A stretch of 7,819 bases of DNA. Source: SAR324 cluster bacterium (GTDB lineage: Bacteria; SAR324; JACQKK01). Positions within the stretch are counted from its first letter, which is position 1. Every line of letters starts with the position of its first letter. The position numbers and the translations under genes were made by a program. Shown here one piece after another: positions 1 to 5,870 of the stretch. The notes under the pieces are model-generated. The model was not told where the DNA came from, searched no databases, and saw only the letters and a program-made list of their open reading frames with translations. Location: positions 1-7,819 of the forward strand of contig JAPUJL010000491.1 in the NCBI GenBank assembly GCA_027296185.1, in the 5' to 3' direction.

Positions 1-2
1 TC

Positions 3-215
3 CGGATACGCCACATTGGGTGGCCGGGCCGGATCGTTTCCCGTGGCAAGTCCCAACGGATGCAATATCGTTCCGTCGACTTCCACAACGACCTGACTCA
101 GGTTCCGACCTGCTCGTCGACCCGATTCAATAGCCGCCCAGCGGCTGCCGTTCCCGGCCGCGGGCATTGGGCGTACTTGCCTTTCGTTGTGGCCCCCGCC
201 AATATCCCCGCATGA
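3..215 (+). CDS. Possible 3' end of an upstream gene (weak)
   Basis: The frame starting at base 3 is open from the window edge to a TGA at 213-215. That TGA overlaps the ATG of the sulfotransferase-like gene as ATGA, the usual geometry of translational coupling, and would explain why the next gene lacks a Shine-Dalgarno site. About 70 residues are visible, ending in PFVVAPANIPA, and I recognise no domain. By my count about 70 percent of its codons end in G or C, lower than the clear genes here seem to be. A second frame is also open from the edge to a stop at 131-133. This may simply be intergenic DNA. Confidence 0.2.
   Translation, partial: RIRHIGWPGRIVSRGKSQRMQYRSVDFHNDLTQVPTCSSTRFNSRPAAAVPGRGHWAYLPFVVAPANIPA
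91..103. repeat. Perfect 6-1-6 palindrome, operator-like
   Basis: ACCTGA-C-TCAGGT is a perfect inverted repeat with a single central base, 108 bases upstream of the sulfotransferase-like ATG. Its symmetry suits a dimeric DNA-binding protein. No second copy or obvious promoter was found beside it, so a regulatory role is only inferred. Confidence 0.3.
132..146. repeat. Short perfect hairpin
   Basis: AGCCGC, a three-base loop CCA, then GCGGCT form a perfect 6-bp stem upstream of the first gene. No T-run follows on either strand, so a classical intrinsic terminator is not supported. Confidence 0.25.
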
Positions 216-1102
216 TCATCGTCACCGGCACCAAGCGTTCCGGCACGTCGATGTGGATGCAAATCCTCGTCAACGGCGGATTTGCCTACATCGGCGAGGC
301 CTTTCCGCGGGATTGGGGCAGCAAGATCCGGGATGCCAATCCGGAAGGATTCTACGAGTCGGCTCTGGCCGGCGGGGTCTGGTGGCGCACCAACCCCAGC
401 CCCCGCACCGGGGCGTGGCTCCATCCCCAGTCGGTGGAGAAGTACGCGGTAAAGGTCTTCATCCGCGGCCTGGCCCGCACGGACTTTGCCTACATCGGCC
501 GGGTGGTGGCGACGATGCGGGAACGGCGGCAGTACGAGGCCTCCCTGCGGCGGCTGTTCCGCATTCAGGCCAAGAACCGTGGCAAGGAGTTCGACGAGAA
601 GAAGGTAGCCCCCCTGCCGCCGGGGTTCGATTGGTGGCTGGAGAATTATGAGTTGATCCGGGATATCGCCACGCGGCGCTACGCCGTCCATGTGCTGTCC
701 TACGGCAGCCTGCTGCGCAAGCCCGAGGAGACCATCGCGAAGGTCTTCGACTGGATCAACCTGGGCGGGGACAAGAAGAAGGCCTACGAGGTGGTGAAGA
801 AGGAGTTAAACACCCAGCGCGCCCGGCAGGGGCGGGCCTTTAAGTCCGACTTCGCGGAGATCTTCGACGAGCTGTATCACCGCGTCGACAAGAGCCGGCC
901 GCTGGACAAGGCGTTCCTGGACAAGATGAACGAGACTCACGTCAAGATCGTCGAGATCATCCAGGAGGTGGCCCCCAACTACCTCCGCATTCGGGAGCGG
1001 ATGGAAGACCTGGAACCCCCTCCACAGGATGGAGAGGCGCCGGATGGCGGCGAAAAAGCAAAAAACGAAAAACCGAAAAAACAAGTCTCACAGGCCCGGT
1101 AG
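212..1102 (+). CDS. Sulfotransferase-like P-loop protein
   Basis: A 296-residue protein opening with MIIVTGTKRSGTSMWMQILV. The G6-TKRSGTS segment matches the 5'-phosphosulfate-binding loop of PAPS-dependent sulfotransferases (canonical PKSGT[ST]W). It is followed by GEAFPRDWG and ANPEGFYES, typical of bacterial sulfotransferase-like proteins. A region near residues 100-115 (ATMRERRQYEAS) sits where the R...S 3'-phosphate-binding motif is expected, and LSYGSLLRKPEE (about 162-173) resembles the C-terminal part of the fold. The family moves sulfate from PAPS to a hydroxyl or amine, but the substrate here is unknown and activity is unproven. The ATG at 212 is preferred over an upstream TTG at 167 because it puts the P-loop at the usual N-terminal position; no Shine-Dalgarno is visible. 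The tail (about 265-296) is Pro/Glu/Lys-rich, probably disordered, and overlaps the next gene. Confidence 0.85.
   Translation: MIIVTGTKRSGTSMWMQILVNGGFAYIGEAFPRDWGSKIRDANPEGFYESALAGGVWWRTNPSPRTGAWLHPQSVEKYAVKVFIRGLARTDFAYIGRVVATMRERRQYEASLRRLFRIQAKNRGKEFDEKKVAPLPPGFDWWLENYELIRDIATRRYAVHVLSYGSLLRKPEETIAKVFDWINLGGDKKKAYEVVKKELNTQRARQGRAFKSDFAEIFDELYHRVDKSRPLDKAFLDKMNETHVKIVEIIQEVAPNYLRIRERMEDLEPPPQDGEAPDGGEKAKNEKPKKQVSQAR
1031..1037 (+). promoter_or_regulatory. Ribosome binding site deciding the 1044 start
   Basis: GGAGAGG lies six bases before the ATG at 1044 and inside the end of the sulfotransferase-like gene. The in-frame ATG at 1029 has only ACAGG immediately before it, so 1044 is the better start. 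Confidence 0.6.
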
Positions 1103-1622
1103 CGGCCGCCGTGCGGCCCCGTCCCGCTCCGGCGCGCCGGGCGGCGCGGGAGCCTCCAGCGCCGCCGATCTGGGCAAGCTGCTGAAGGACCTGCCCGCTC
1201 TGGCCTGCGACCGGGAGATGGCGGACTTCGGGCTGGGCGTGGAAGCCGTCGCGGAAACGCGGGCGGCGGGCCTCGCCCCGCCGGATGCCATCGGGCGGCT
1301 GGCGGACCCCGCCTTTCACGCGCGGCTGTTGGTACACCTCAACAACCTGAAGAACCGGGCCTTCGCGGCCAACGACGACACGTTGCGCTTCCTGATCGAG
1401 GCAGCGGTGTACTACATCGAGGAGGTGCGCGGGCCGCCCTGGGACAATCCGCTGGTGGTGGGCTTCTTTTACCGCGACGTTGCTCGGCTGAACGGCAAGG
1501 GCTTTACCCCCGCGGACGGTCGGGCGGCGGTGAAGAAGTACGAGCGGCGCTACAAGAAGCTGCTCGACGAGAAGGTGCAGGCGCAGCAGCGCCTGTATGC
1601 CCCCTCCTCCAGCGGTGCTTGA
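1044..1622 (+). CDS. Hypothetical protein with lysine-rich N-terminus
   Basis: A 192-residue protein that I do not recognise. Residues 1-40 are strongly basic and low in complexity (AAKKQKTKNRKNK, then Arg/Gly/Ser/Ala-rich), so probably disordered and able to bind nucleic acid or an acidic partner. Residues 41-128 look like a compact mainly helical domain (LGKLLKDLPALAC; LLVHLNNLKNRAFAANDDTLRFLIEAAVY read in two parts). There is a WDNPLVVGFFYRDV segment around 133-146 and a basic C-terminal helix (AVKKYERRYKKLLDEKVQAQQR). It has no signal peptide or membrane segment, so it is probably cytoplasmic. It overlaps the sulfotransferase-like gene by 59 bases in a different frame and is probably coupled to it. 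GC-rich codon use resumes after the A-rich start, and no longer frame competes, so I believe it is coding. Confidence 0.7.
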   Translation: MAAKKQKTKNRKNKSHRPGSGRRAAPSRSGAPGGAGASSAADLGKLLKDLPALACDREMADFGLGVEAVAETRAAGLAPPDAIGRLADPAFHARLLVHLNNLKNRAFAANDDTLRFLIEAAVYYIEEVRGPPWDNPLVVGFFYRDVARLNGKGFTPADGRAAVKKYERRYKKLLDEKVQAQQRLYAPSSSGA

Positions 1623-1628
1623 GGGGTT

Positions 1629-1700
1629 GGGCCGCGCTGCCCCGGAACGGCTCCGGGACGCACGGGATCCGCCCCTTGCAATTCCTGCGATCCGCGGCCC
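1629..1700. repeat. Nested inverted repeats in convergent gap; possible weak bidirectional terminator
   Basis: The gap between convergent genes holds a perfect 8-bp inverted repeat, GGGCCGCG (1629-1636) and CGCGGCCC (1693-1700). Inside it is a hairpin with a perfect 6-bp stem, CCCGGA (1641-1646) and TCCGGG (1652-1657), with a five-base loop. The position suits termination from both sides. No T-run follows the hairpin on either strand, so an intrinsic terminator is only weakly supported. Confidence 0.3.
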
Positions 1701-1710
1701 CTACAATTCC
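1666..1710. repeat. Imperfect tandem direct repeat, period 23
   Basis: Two copies share the blocks GATCCGC, CCCT and CAATTCC: 1666-1685 and 1689-1710, the second carrying two extra bases. The right copy covers the stop codon and last codons of the GYD-domain gene, and the left copy lies just beyond its stop. It looks like a small local duplication. Confidence 0.4.
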
Positions 1711-1982
1711 GTCAGCAACTGCAGGAAGTCGTCCTGCTCCAGCGCGGGCAGGGTGAGGGGCCGGGCGGAGATGAGGTTACCCACCGCCGCGGCGGCCTTC
1801 ATGGCGGCCCGGGTGCCGGGGAACTCGCACACGGTGATCACGTCGTAGGGGCCGAGCAGTCCGTGAAAGCGGAGGATCTTCCCGCCTTCCGCCTCGACGA
1901 GGGCGGTAAAATCCTTGAAGCGCTCCGGCCCGCCCCCCTTCACCGCGCCGGTGAATTTGTACAGCGTTACGAACGTTGCCAT
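1701..1982 (-). CDS. GYD-domain protein
   Basis: A 93-residue protein beginning MATFVTLYKFTGAVKGGGPE. It has the small alpha/beta (ferredoxin-like) pattern of the GYD family: an N-terminal TFVTLYKFT strand, a helix (ERFKDFTALVEAEGG), then KILRFHGLLGPYDVITVCEFP, where the family's name motif G-Y/Q-Y-D appears as GPYD, then a helix and a strand with LISARPLTLPALEQDDF. Its biochemical role is unknown. The family is structurally like small dimeric alpha/beta-barrel proteins, so ligand binding or dimerisation is plausible but inferred. It has no signal peptide, so it is cytoplasmic. GGAGAG precedes the ATG by three bases. It starts 39 bases after the solute-binding protein stop on the same strand, so the two are very likely co-transcribed. 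Confidence 0.85.
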   Translation of the reverse strand: MATFVTLYKFTGAVKGGGPERFKDFTALVEAEGGKILRFHGLLGPYDVITVCEFPGTRAAMKAAAAVGNLISARPLTLPALEQDDFLQLLTEL

Positions 1983-2021
1983 GGGCTCTCCGCGAAGGGA
2001 CGGCGCGCGCCCTTGCGGGCG

Positions 2022-3545
2022 CTACTTGATCCGCATGTGCGCGGCGTTGAGCTGCTCGTCGGAGCGGGCCTCCCATTCCAGCCGATTGTTCACCCCGTAC
2101 AGATCCTGCTGCTGGTAGAGGAATAGAAAGTTCGCCTCGTCGTGGAGCCGCCGGGCCACCTGGCTGTAGAGGGATTGGCGCTCCTCCCGGTCGAAGGTCG
2201 ACCGCGCCCGGTCGATCAGGCCGTCCAGTACCGGATCGTCGGTGTAGGAGAGCAGCGCCGAGCTGTGGACGAGGGGGGTGTAGGTGTTGTCCGCATCGAA
2301 CATGCCATTGCCCCAGCCGATCAGCCACATGGGTCCCGCTTGGTGGCCCACGATCTTGTTGACGTAGGTGCCCCACTCCGGGGTGCTGAGCGACGCGCGG
2401 ATGCCCACCTTGGCCAGCTGCCCGGCGATGGCCTCGGCCACCTGCTTGTCGTTGACGTAGCGGCCGTCCGGGGCATCGAAGTGAATATCGAACCCGTCCG
2501 GGTAGCCCGCCTCGGCCAGCAGCTCCCGGGCCCGGCGGCGGCTGTTCTCGTGGGGAGCGACCGTCTCGTCGTAGCCGAAGTGCAGCCGGGTCAGCAGTCC
2601 GGAGATGCGTCGGCCCTGCCCTTCCATGACGGCGGCGAGGATGCCGTCCACGTCGACCGCGTGGTTGATCGCCTGGCGCACCCGCCGGTCGCGCAGGGGC
2701 GAATCGGCGTAGCGCGTGTCGAGGACGACCATGATGAACCGGGCGCTGGCGGCTTTGGAGACCCGCAGGTTGGGGTCCGCCTCGATGATGGGCAGCATGT
2801 GCGGGGGAACATTGACCACGAGGTCCGCGCCGCCGGTCTGGAGCGCGGCGAGCCGGGTCGTGTTTTCCGGAATGGGCCGCATGACCACCGTCTTGATGGC
2901 CGGCGGCTCGCCCCAATAATCCTCGTTGGCCTCGCCCACCACCTCCTCGCCCTTTTTCCAGCGCACGAACTTGTAGGGGCCGGTGCCCACCGCGTGGGTC
3001 TTGAAGTAGTCGATGCCCCGCTCGGCGGCCAGCTTCGGCGGCAGCATGGAGCCCAGAAAGGCCAGCAGCTCGACCAGCACCGGATAGGGCCCGTCGGTGT
3101 GGATATCCACGGTGTGGGCGTCGACGATTTCCACCCGGTCGATGGCCCTGAAGAAGGAGACCTGCCGCGACTTGTAATCCGGATCCTTGATCAGTTCGAG
3201 GGAGAATTTGACCGACTCGGCGTCGAAGGGCTCGCCGTTGTGGAATCGCACCCCCTGGCGCAGGGTAATCCGCCAGACCGTGTCGCTCCGCCGCTCGTAG
3301 CCGGTGGCGAGCTTGGGCACGATCTTCAGCTCCCGGTCCCGGTCGAACAGCGTCTCGTAGAACTGGCGGCAGATATTCCCCGTGGGCGTTTCCACGTGCC
3401 AGTTCGGGTCCAGCACCGTCGCGTCCACCCCCTGGGCGATCACCACCCGCCCCTCCGCCGCCGGGGCGGCCACAGGAGTTCCCGCGAGCAGAGCCGCCCC
3501 CGCAATCGCGGCCCCCAGCCATCCGAACCCATTCCACCGTATCAT
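2022..3545 (-). CDS. ABC transporter substrate-binding protein, family 5 (peptide/nickel type)
   Basis: A 507-residue extracytoplasmic binding protein of the DppA/OppA class (SBP_bac_5). Residues 1-30 are a Sec signal peptide: positive start MIRW, hydrophobic core, and AAPAA before the mature E31. There is no lipobox cysteine, so it is a free periplasmic protein. Family hallmarks are in order: DATVLDPNWHVETPTGN, ETLFDRD, VWRITLRQGVRFHNGEPF, a VGTGPYKFVRWKKGE segment, NEDYWGEPPAIK, and RRVRQAINHAVDVDGIL. Length is normal for the family. It would pass oligopeptides, nickel chelates or another solute to an inner-membrane permease, but no permease or ATPase gene lies in this window. The ATG at 3545 is chosen over an upstream extension because it starts the signal peptide and has a strong GGGAGG site. 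The first gene of an operon with the GYD protein. Confidence 0.93.
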   Translation of the reverse strand: MIRWNGFGWLGAAIAGAALLAGTPVAAPAAEGRVVIAQGVDATVLDPNWHVETPTGNICRQFYETLFDRDRELKIVPKLATGYERRSDTVWRITLRQGVRFHNGEPFDAESVKFSLELIKDPDYKSRQVSFFRAIDRVEIVDAHTVDIHTDGPYPVLVELLAFLGSMLPPKLAAERGIDYFKTHAVGTGPYKFVRWKKGEEVVGEANEDYWGEPPAIKTVVMRPIPENTTRLAALQTGGADLVVNVPPHMLPIIEADPNLRVSKAASARFIMVVLDTRYADSPLRDRRVRQAINHAVDVDGILAAVMEGQGRRISGLLTRLHFGYDETVAPHENSRRRARELLAEAGYPDGFDIHFDAPDGRYVNDKQVAEAIAGQLAKVGIRASLSTPEWGTYVNKIVGHQAGPMWLIGWGNGMFDADNTYTPLVHSSALLSYTDDPVLDGLIDRARSTFDREERQSLYSQVARRLHDEANFLFLYQQQDLYGVNNRLEWEARSDEQLNAAHMRIK

Positions 3546-3549
3546 CGCA

Positions 3550-3555
3550 CCTCCC
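3550..3555 (-). promoter_or_regulatory. Ribosome binding site of the solute-binding protein
   Basis: Read on the minus strand, GGGAGG lies four bases before the ATG at 3545. It rules against the 96-codon upstream extension, whose translation lacks a signal peptide at its start. Confidence 0.65.
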
Positions 3556-3797
3556 GGCTTCGCCGCGGGTCTATCGGGTCGCCCAATCTGGACTGCCGAA
3601 TCCTGCCACGATTGTCCCGGCATGGCTATGTGGGAAGCAGAGCCTCGATCCGCCGGTAAGGGCGGGCGGAGAGCGGTTCGCCGTGGAGCGGAAGGATCGA
3701 GCCGGGCCGCACGGCCGCCGGCGTCCAGGCCGAATTCCTCCGAAATCGGCCCGGAGCGGAGCACCACGCCACGGCGGGGATTCGCCGGAAAGGCTGC

Positions 3798-3826
3798 TTT
3801 ACCTTTTTGGGTGTTGGGGGTATAGC
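3798..3826 (+). promoter_or_regulatory. Candidate sigma70-type promoter for the PilZ gene
   Basis: TTTACC (3798-3803) and TATAGC (3821-3826) are separated by exactly 17 bases, each matching four of six consensus positions. The segment is clearly richer in A/T than its surroundings. Transcription would begin near 3833, giving a leader of about 115 bases before the PilZ ATG. Confidence 0.45.
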
Positions 3827-3837
3827 AGATCAACGGT

Positions 3838-3901
3838 CGCCGGGCGCGAGTCCGGCGGGGACGATCCGGCCGAATCCCGCGGCATCCGCCGCGCGGGTTT
3901 T
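3838..3901 (+). promoter_or_regulatory. Structured leader with terminator-like hairpin
   Basis: Downstream of the promoter candidate there are two stems. CGCCGG (3838-3843) pairs with CCGGCG (3852-3857). A GC-rich hairpin spans 3876-3897, outer stem CCCGCG with CGCGGG, followed directly by TTTT (3898-3901). The second has the form of a weak intrinsic terminator placed before the gene, as in attenuators. The T-run is short, and such stems occur by chance in GC-rich DNA. I see no known riboswitch consensus. Confidence 0.3.
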
Positions 3902-3949
3902 CGGTAATGCGCGGCTACTGCGCTGGGCGGCACTTCAGGAAGAGGCCTT

Positions 3950-4534
3950 ATGAGCGAGACAACCGAATCCGCTGGGGCAAAAGGCAGCGCGGGAGCGCAA
4001 ACCCAAGCCACCGGCAAGGACCTGATTCGCGAGGAGACCTCGGCCGAAGGGCGCTACATTCCATACGGCGGCGGATCGTTGGGCTGGTTCGAGAACTCCG
4101 GCGTGCTCAAGTGCGAGCAAGGCAACGACTACAAGTTCCACACGGCGATCGACACGCAGAAAGTGCGGGAGAAGCTCTTCGACCGCTGGGGCAGTGACGT
4201 CAGCCGGCGCATGGAAGAACGGCACGACGTGGAGAAGGAAACCGCGGTGCGGATCGTATGGGGCGGGCAATCCTACGACGCGGAGACGAAGGATCTGTCG
4301 GCCCACGGCCTGCGTCTGCAACTGCTGGAAGATCCCTCGCTGAAACAGGGAGACAAGATGAGCGTCCACGTCTTCCGGAAGCTGGACTACAAGGACGAGC
4401 TGTTCGCCATCGATTCCGAAGTGATGTGGGTGGCTCGGGTCGGCAAGCGGCGGATGGTGTGGAACTTGGGAATCGGCTTCCTGAAGATCGACGAGGAGAC
4501 GTCCGCGAAGCTGACCGCGTTCCTGCTCGAATAG
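3950..4534 (+). CDS. PilZ-domain (cyclic di-GMP binding) protein
   Basis: A 194-residue cytoplasmic protein. The PilZ domain occupies about residues 85-194 and has both diagnostic motifs: RxxxR as R87-MEE-R91, and DxSxxG as D115-LSAH-G120. A later LGIGF strand matches the usual G[IV]xF near the domain end. With both motifs intact it should bind c-di-GMP, which in this family controls motility, exopolysaccharide or other outputs through partner proteins. The first 25 residues are Ser/Thr/Gly/Ala-rich and probably disordered. Residues 26-85 (with RYIPYGGGSLGWFENSG) are not a domain I recognise. There is no signal peptide or membrane helix. AGGAAGAGG lies just before the ATG. It stands alone, divergent from the solute-binding operon. 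Confidence 0.92.
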   Translation: MSETTESAGAKGSAGAQTQATGKDLIREETSAEGRYIPYGGGSLGWFENSGVLKCEQGNDYKFHTAIDTQKVREKLFDRWGSDVSRRMEERHDVEKETAVRIVWGGQSYDAETKDLSAHGLRLQLLEDPSLKQGDKMSVHVFRKLDYKDELFAIDSEVMWVARVGKRRMVWNLGIGFLKIDEETSAKLTAFLLE

Positions 4535-4799
4535 CTGCCACGCGGGCGGAAAAAGCGCGCACCGCTCCCGCGCTGGACGGGGATGAATCGGGGGGCAGGC
4601 GGGTGCCGCCCTGGGGGCATGGCGCCGAGCCGCACCGACCCCGGCCGCCAACCGTGCCGGCCTTCCCGGCGAAACCGCAGCACGTATCCGGCGTACCGCA
4701 GAAACTGCCGAAGCCTTCGGGTTCCGGCCAGGCATCGCCCCTCCGCGCGATCGCGGCCGGGCGCTCTAGCCGGTAAAACTCCCAGCACAGGACGATCCC
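4535..4799. other. Intergenic region between PilZ and oxidoreductase genes
   Basis: About 265 GC-rich bases. It contains the small inverted repeats CCGAAGCCTTCGG (4708-4720) and CCGCG-CGAT-CGCGG (4743-4756, including the palindrome CGCGATCGCG). No T-run terminator or convincing promoter is visible. Open frames crossing it are continuations of out-of-frame reads of the neighbouring genes. Confidence 0.35.
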
Positions 4800-5819
4800 A
4801 TGCGTTTCGGGCTCATCGGTTACGGAGCCTGGGGGAAGTACCACGCGCGGGCCATCGGCAAGGCCGGGGGCGCCGAGTTGGCCGCCATCTGCTGCAAGAG
4901 CGAGGCGACCGCCGCCGCGGCCCGCGGGGATTTTCCGGAGCTCCCGGTGTTCCGGGACTACCGGGAGTTGCTGGCCCAACCGGAGTTGGACGTCATCGAC
5001 ATCGTGCTCCCGACCCACCTGCACGCGGAGGTGGGGGTGGCGGCCCTGGAGAGCGGCCGGGACGTGCTGCTGGAGAAGCCCATGGCCCTGAACGCCGCCG
5101 AGTGCGACCGGCTCATCGCCGCCGCCGAGCGAACGGGGCGCGTACTCAACATCGGCCACGAACTGCGGCTTTCGACCCAGTGGGGCACGATCAAGGACAT
5201 CGTCGAGGCGGGGGAGATCGGCGACCCCCTGTACGCCAACGTGAGCCTGTTCCGCTTCCCCTACCGCAAGGGTTCCGAGGATTGGCGCTGGCGCCGGGAG
5301 ACCGTCGGATCGTGGATCCTGGAAGAGCCGGTGCACTTCTACGATTTCGTGATGTGGTACTTCGAGCGGTGGGGCGATCCCCTCTCCGTATCCGCCGTGG
5401 GCAACTCCATCGACCGGGAATCGGGGCTCTACGACAATTTCACCTCGATCGTGCGGTTTCCCCAGGGCATCTACGCGGTGATCACCCAATGCATCGCAGG
5501 GTTCGAGCACCATCAGGTGATGGAGGTCGTGGGGCGCGAGGGGGCCATCCGCGCCTGGTGGTCCGGCGCCATGGACCGCACCCTGGAACCCACCTACGAA
5601 CTGAAGGTGCGGCGCCGTGGGCAGGCCGAGCCGGAAGCGCTCACCCTCGCCGCCTCGGGCGAGGTCTTTGAGCTGGAGGAGGAGATACGCCGCGCGGTCG
5701 CGGCCTTCGCCGAGCGGCGGCCCCTGGTTAGCGGGCAGGAGGCGAAGAAGCGCATCGTGATGTGCATGGAGGCCGAGCGGGCGCTCGAGGAGGGGCGGGA
5801 AATCGAGTTGCAGTGGTGA
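4800..5819 (+). CDS. Gfo/Idh/MocA family NAD(P)-dependent oxidoreductase
   Basis: A 339-residue two-domain dehydrogenase of usual length. The N-terminal Rossmann fold starts at once with FGLIGYGAWGKYHA, giving the dinucleotide motif G7-Y-G9-AW-G12. VIDIVLPTHLHAEVGVAALE is the typical mid-domain segment, and LLEKPMALNAAE carries the E92-K-P94 motif whose lysine is catalytic in the family. The C-terminal domain starts about residue 122 and holds LEEPVHFYDFVMWYF, where H179 and D182 match the conserved HxxD, while the earlier conserved Asp of DxGxH appears as E175. The family oxidises or reduces sugars, inositols and related hydroxyl compounds; the substrate here is unknown. AGGA lies seven bases before the ATG. 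It has no obvious pathway partners here and converges with the 3D-domain gene. Confidence 0.92.
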   Translation: MRFGLIGYGAWGKYHARAIGKAGGAELAAICCKSEATAAAARGDFPELPVFRDYRELLAQPELDVIDIVLPTHLHAEVGVAALESGRDVLLEKPMALNAAECDRLIAAAERTGRVLNIGHELRLSTQWGTIKDIVEAGEIGDPLYANVSLFRFPYRKGSEDWRWRRETVGSWILEEPVHFYDFVMWYFERWGDPLSVSAVGNSIDRESGLYDNFTSIVRFPQGIYAVITQCIAGFEHHQVMEVVGREGAIRAWWSGAMDRTLEPTYELKVRRRGQAEPEALTLAASGEVFELEEEIRRAVAAFAERRPLVSGQEAKKRIVMCMEAERALEEGREIELQW

Positions 5820-5870
5820 GCCGCGCCCGTCCGCTGACGATTCGGCAGTGGGGTGCGGCTTCGATCGGCG

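Larger units (their letters stand above)
3546..3949. other. Divergent intergenic region between solute-binding and PilZ genes
   Basis: About 400 bases with no credible gene. The PilZ-proximal half holds a promoter candidate (3798-3826) and two stable hairpins (3838-3857, 3876-3897). On the minus strand TGCTATACC (about 3819-3827) resembles an extended -10 element for the solute-binding gene, overlapping the plus-strand -10. That would leave a leader of roughly 270 bases. The stretch 3556-3780 shows nothing else I can name. Confidence 0.4.

Noticed and set aside
1777..3537. 586-codon minus-strand frame within the solute-binding protein region
   Set aside because: Its translation is Gly/Arg/Pro-rich, and it overlaps the solute-binding and GYD genes in another frame; no domain is seen.
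3600..3625. Sigma54-like promoter on the minus strand (TGGCAGG then GGCA)
   Set aside because: The GG to GC spacing is one base short of the required -24/-12 geometry, and the -12 element is poor.
2142..3659. Long plus-strand open frame (505 codons) opposite the solute-binding protein
   Set aside because: It is a GC-rich antisense shadow. The minus strand gives a complete, motif-bearing binding protein, while this translation has no recognisable domain.
4258..4776. Plus-strand frame crossing from the PilZ gene into the following gap
   Set aside because: Overlaps the PilZ domain out of frame, Arg/Pro/Ala-rich, no ribosome site, no domain.
4200..5513. 437-codon minus-strand frame across the PilZ and oxidoreductase genes
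   Set aside because: Antisense to two genes with clear family motifs, spans their intergenic gap, and has no recognisable domain.
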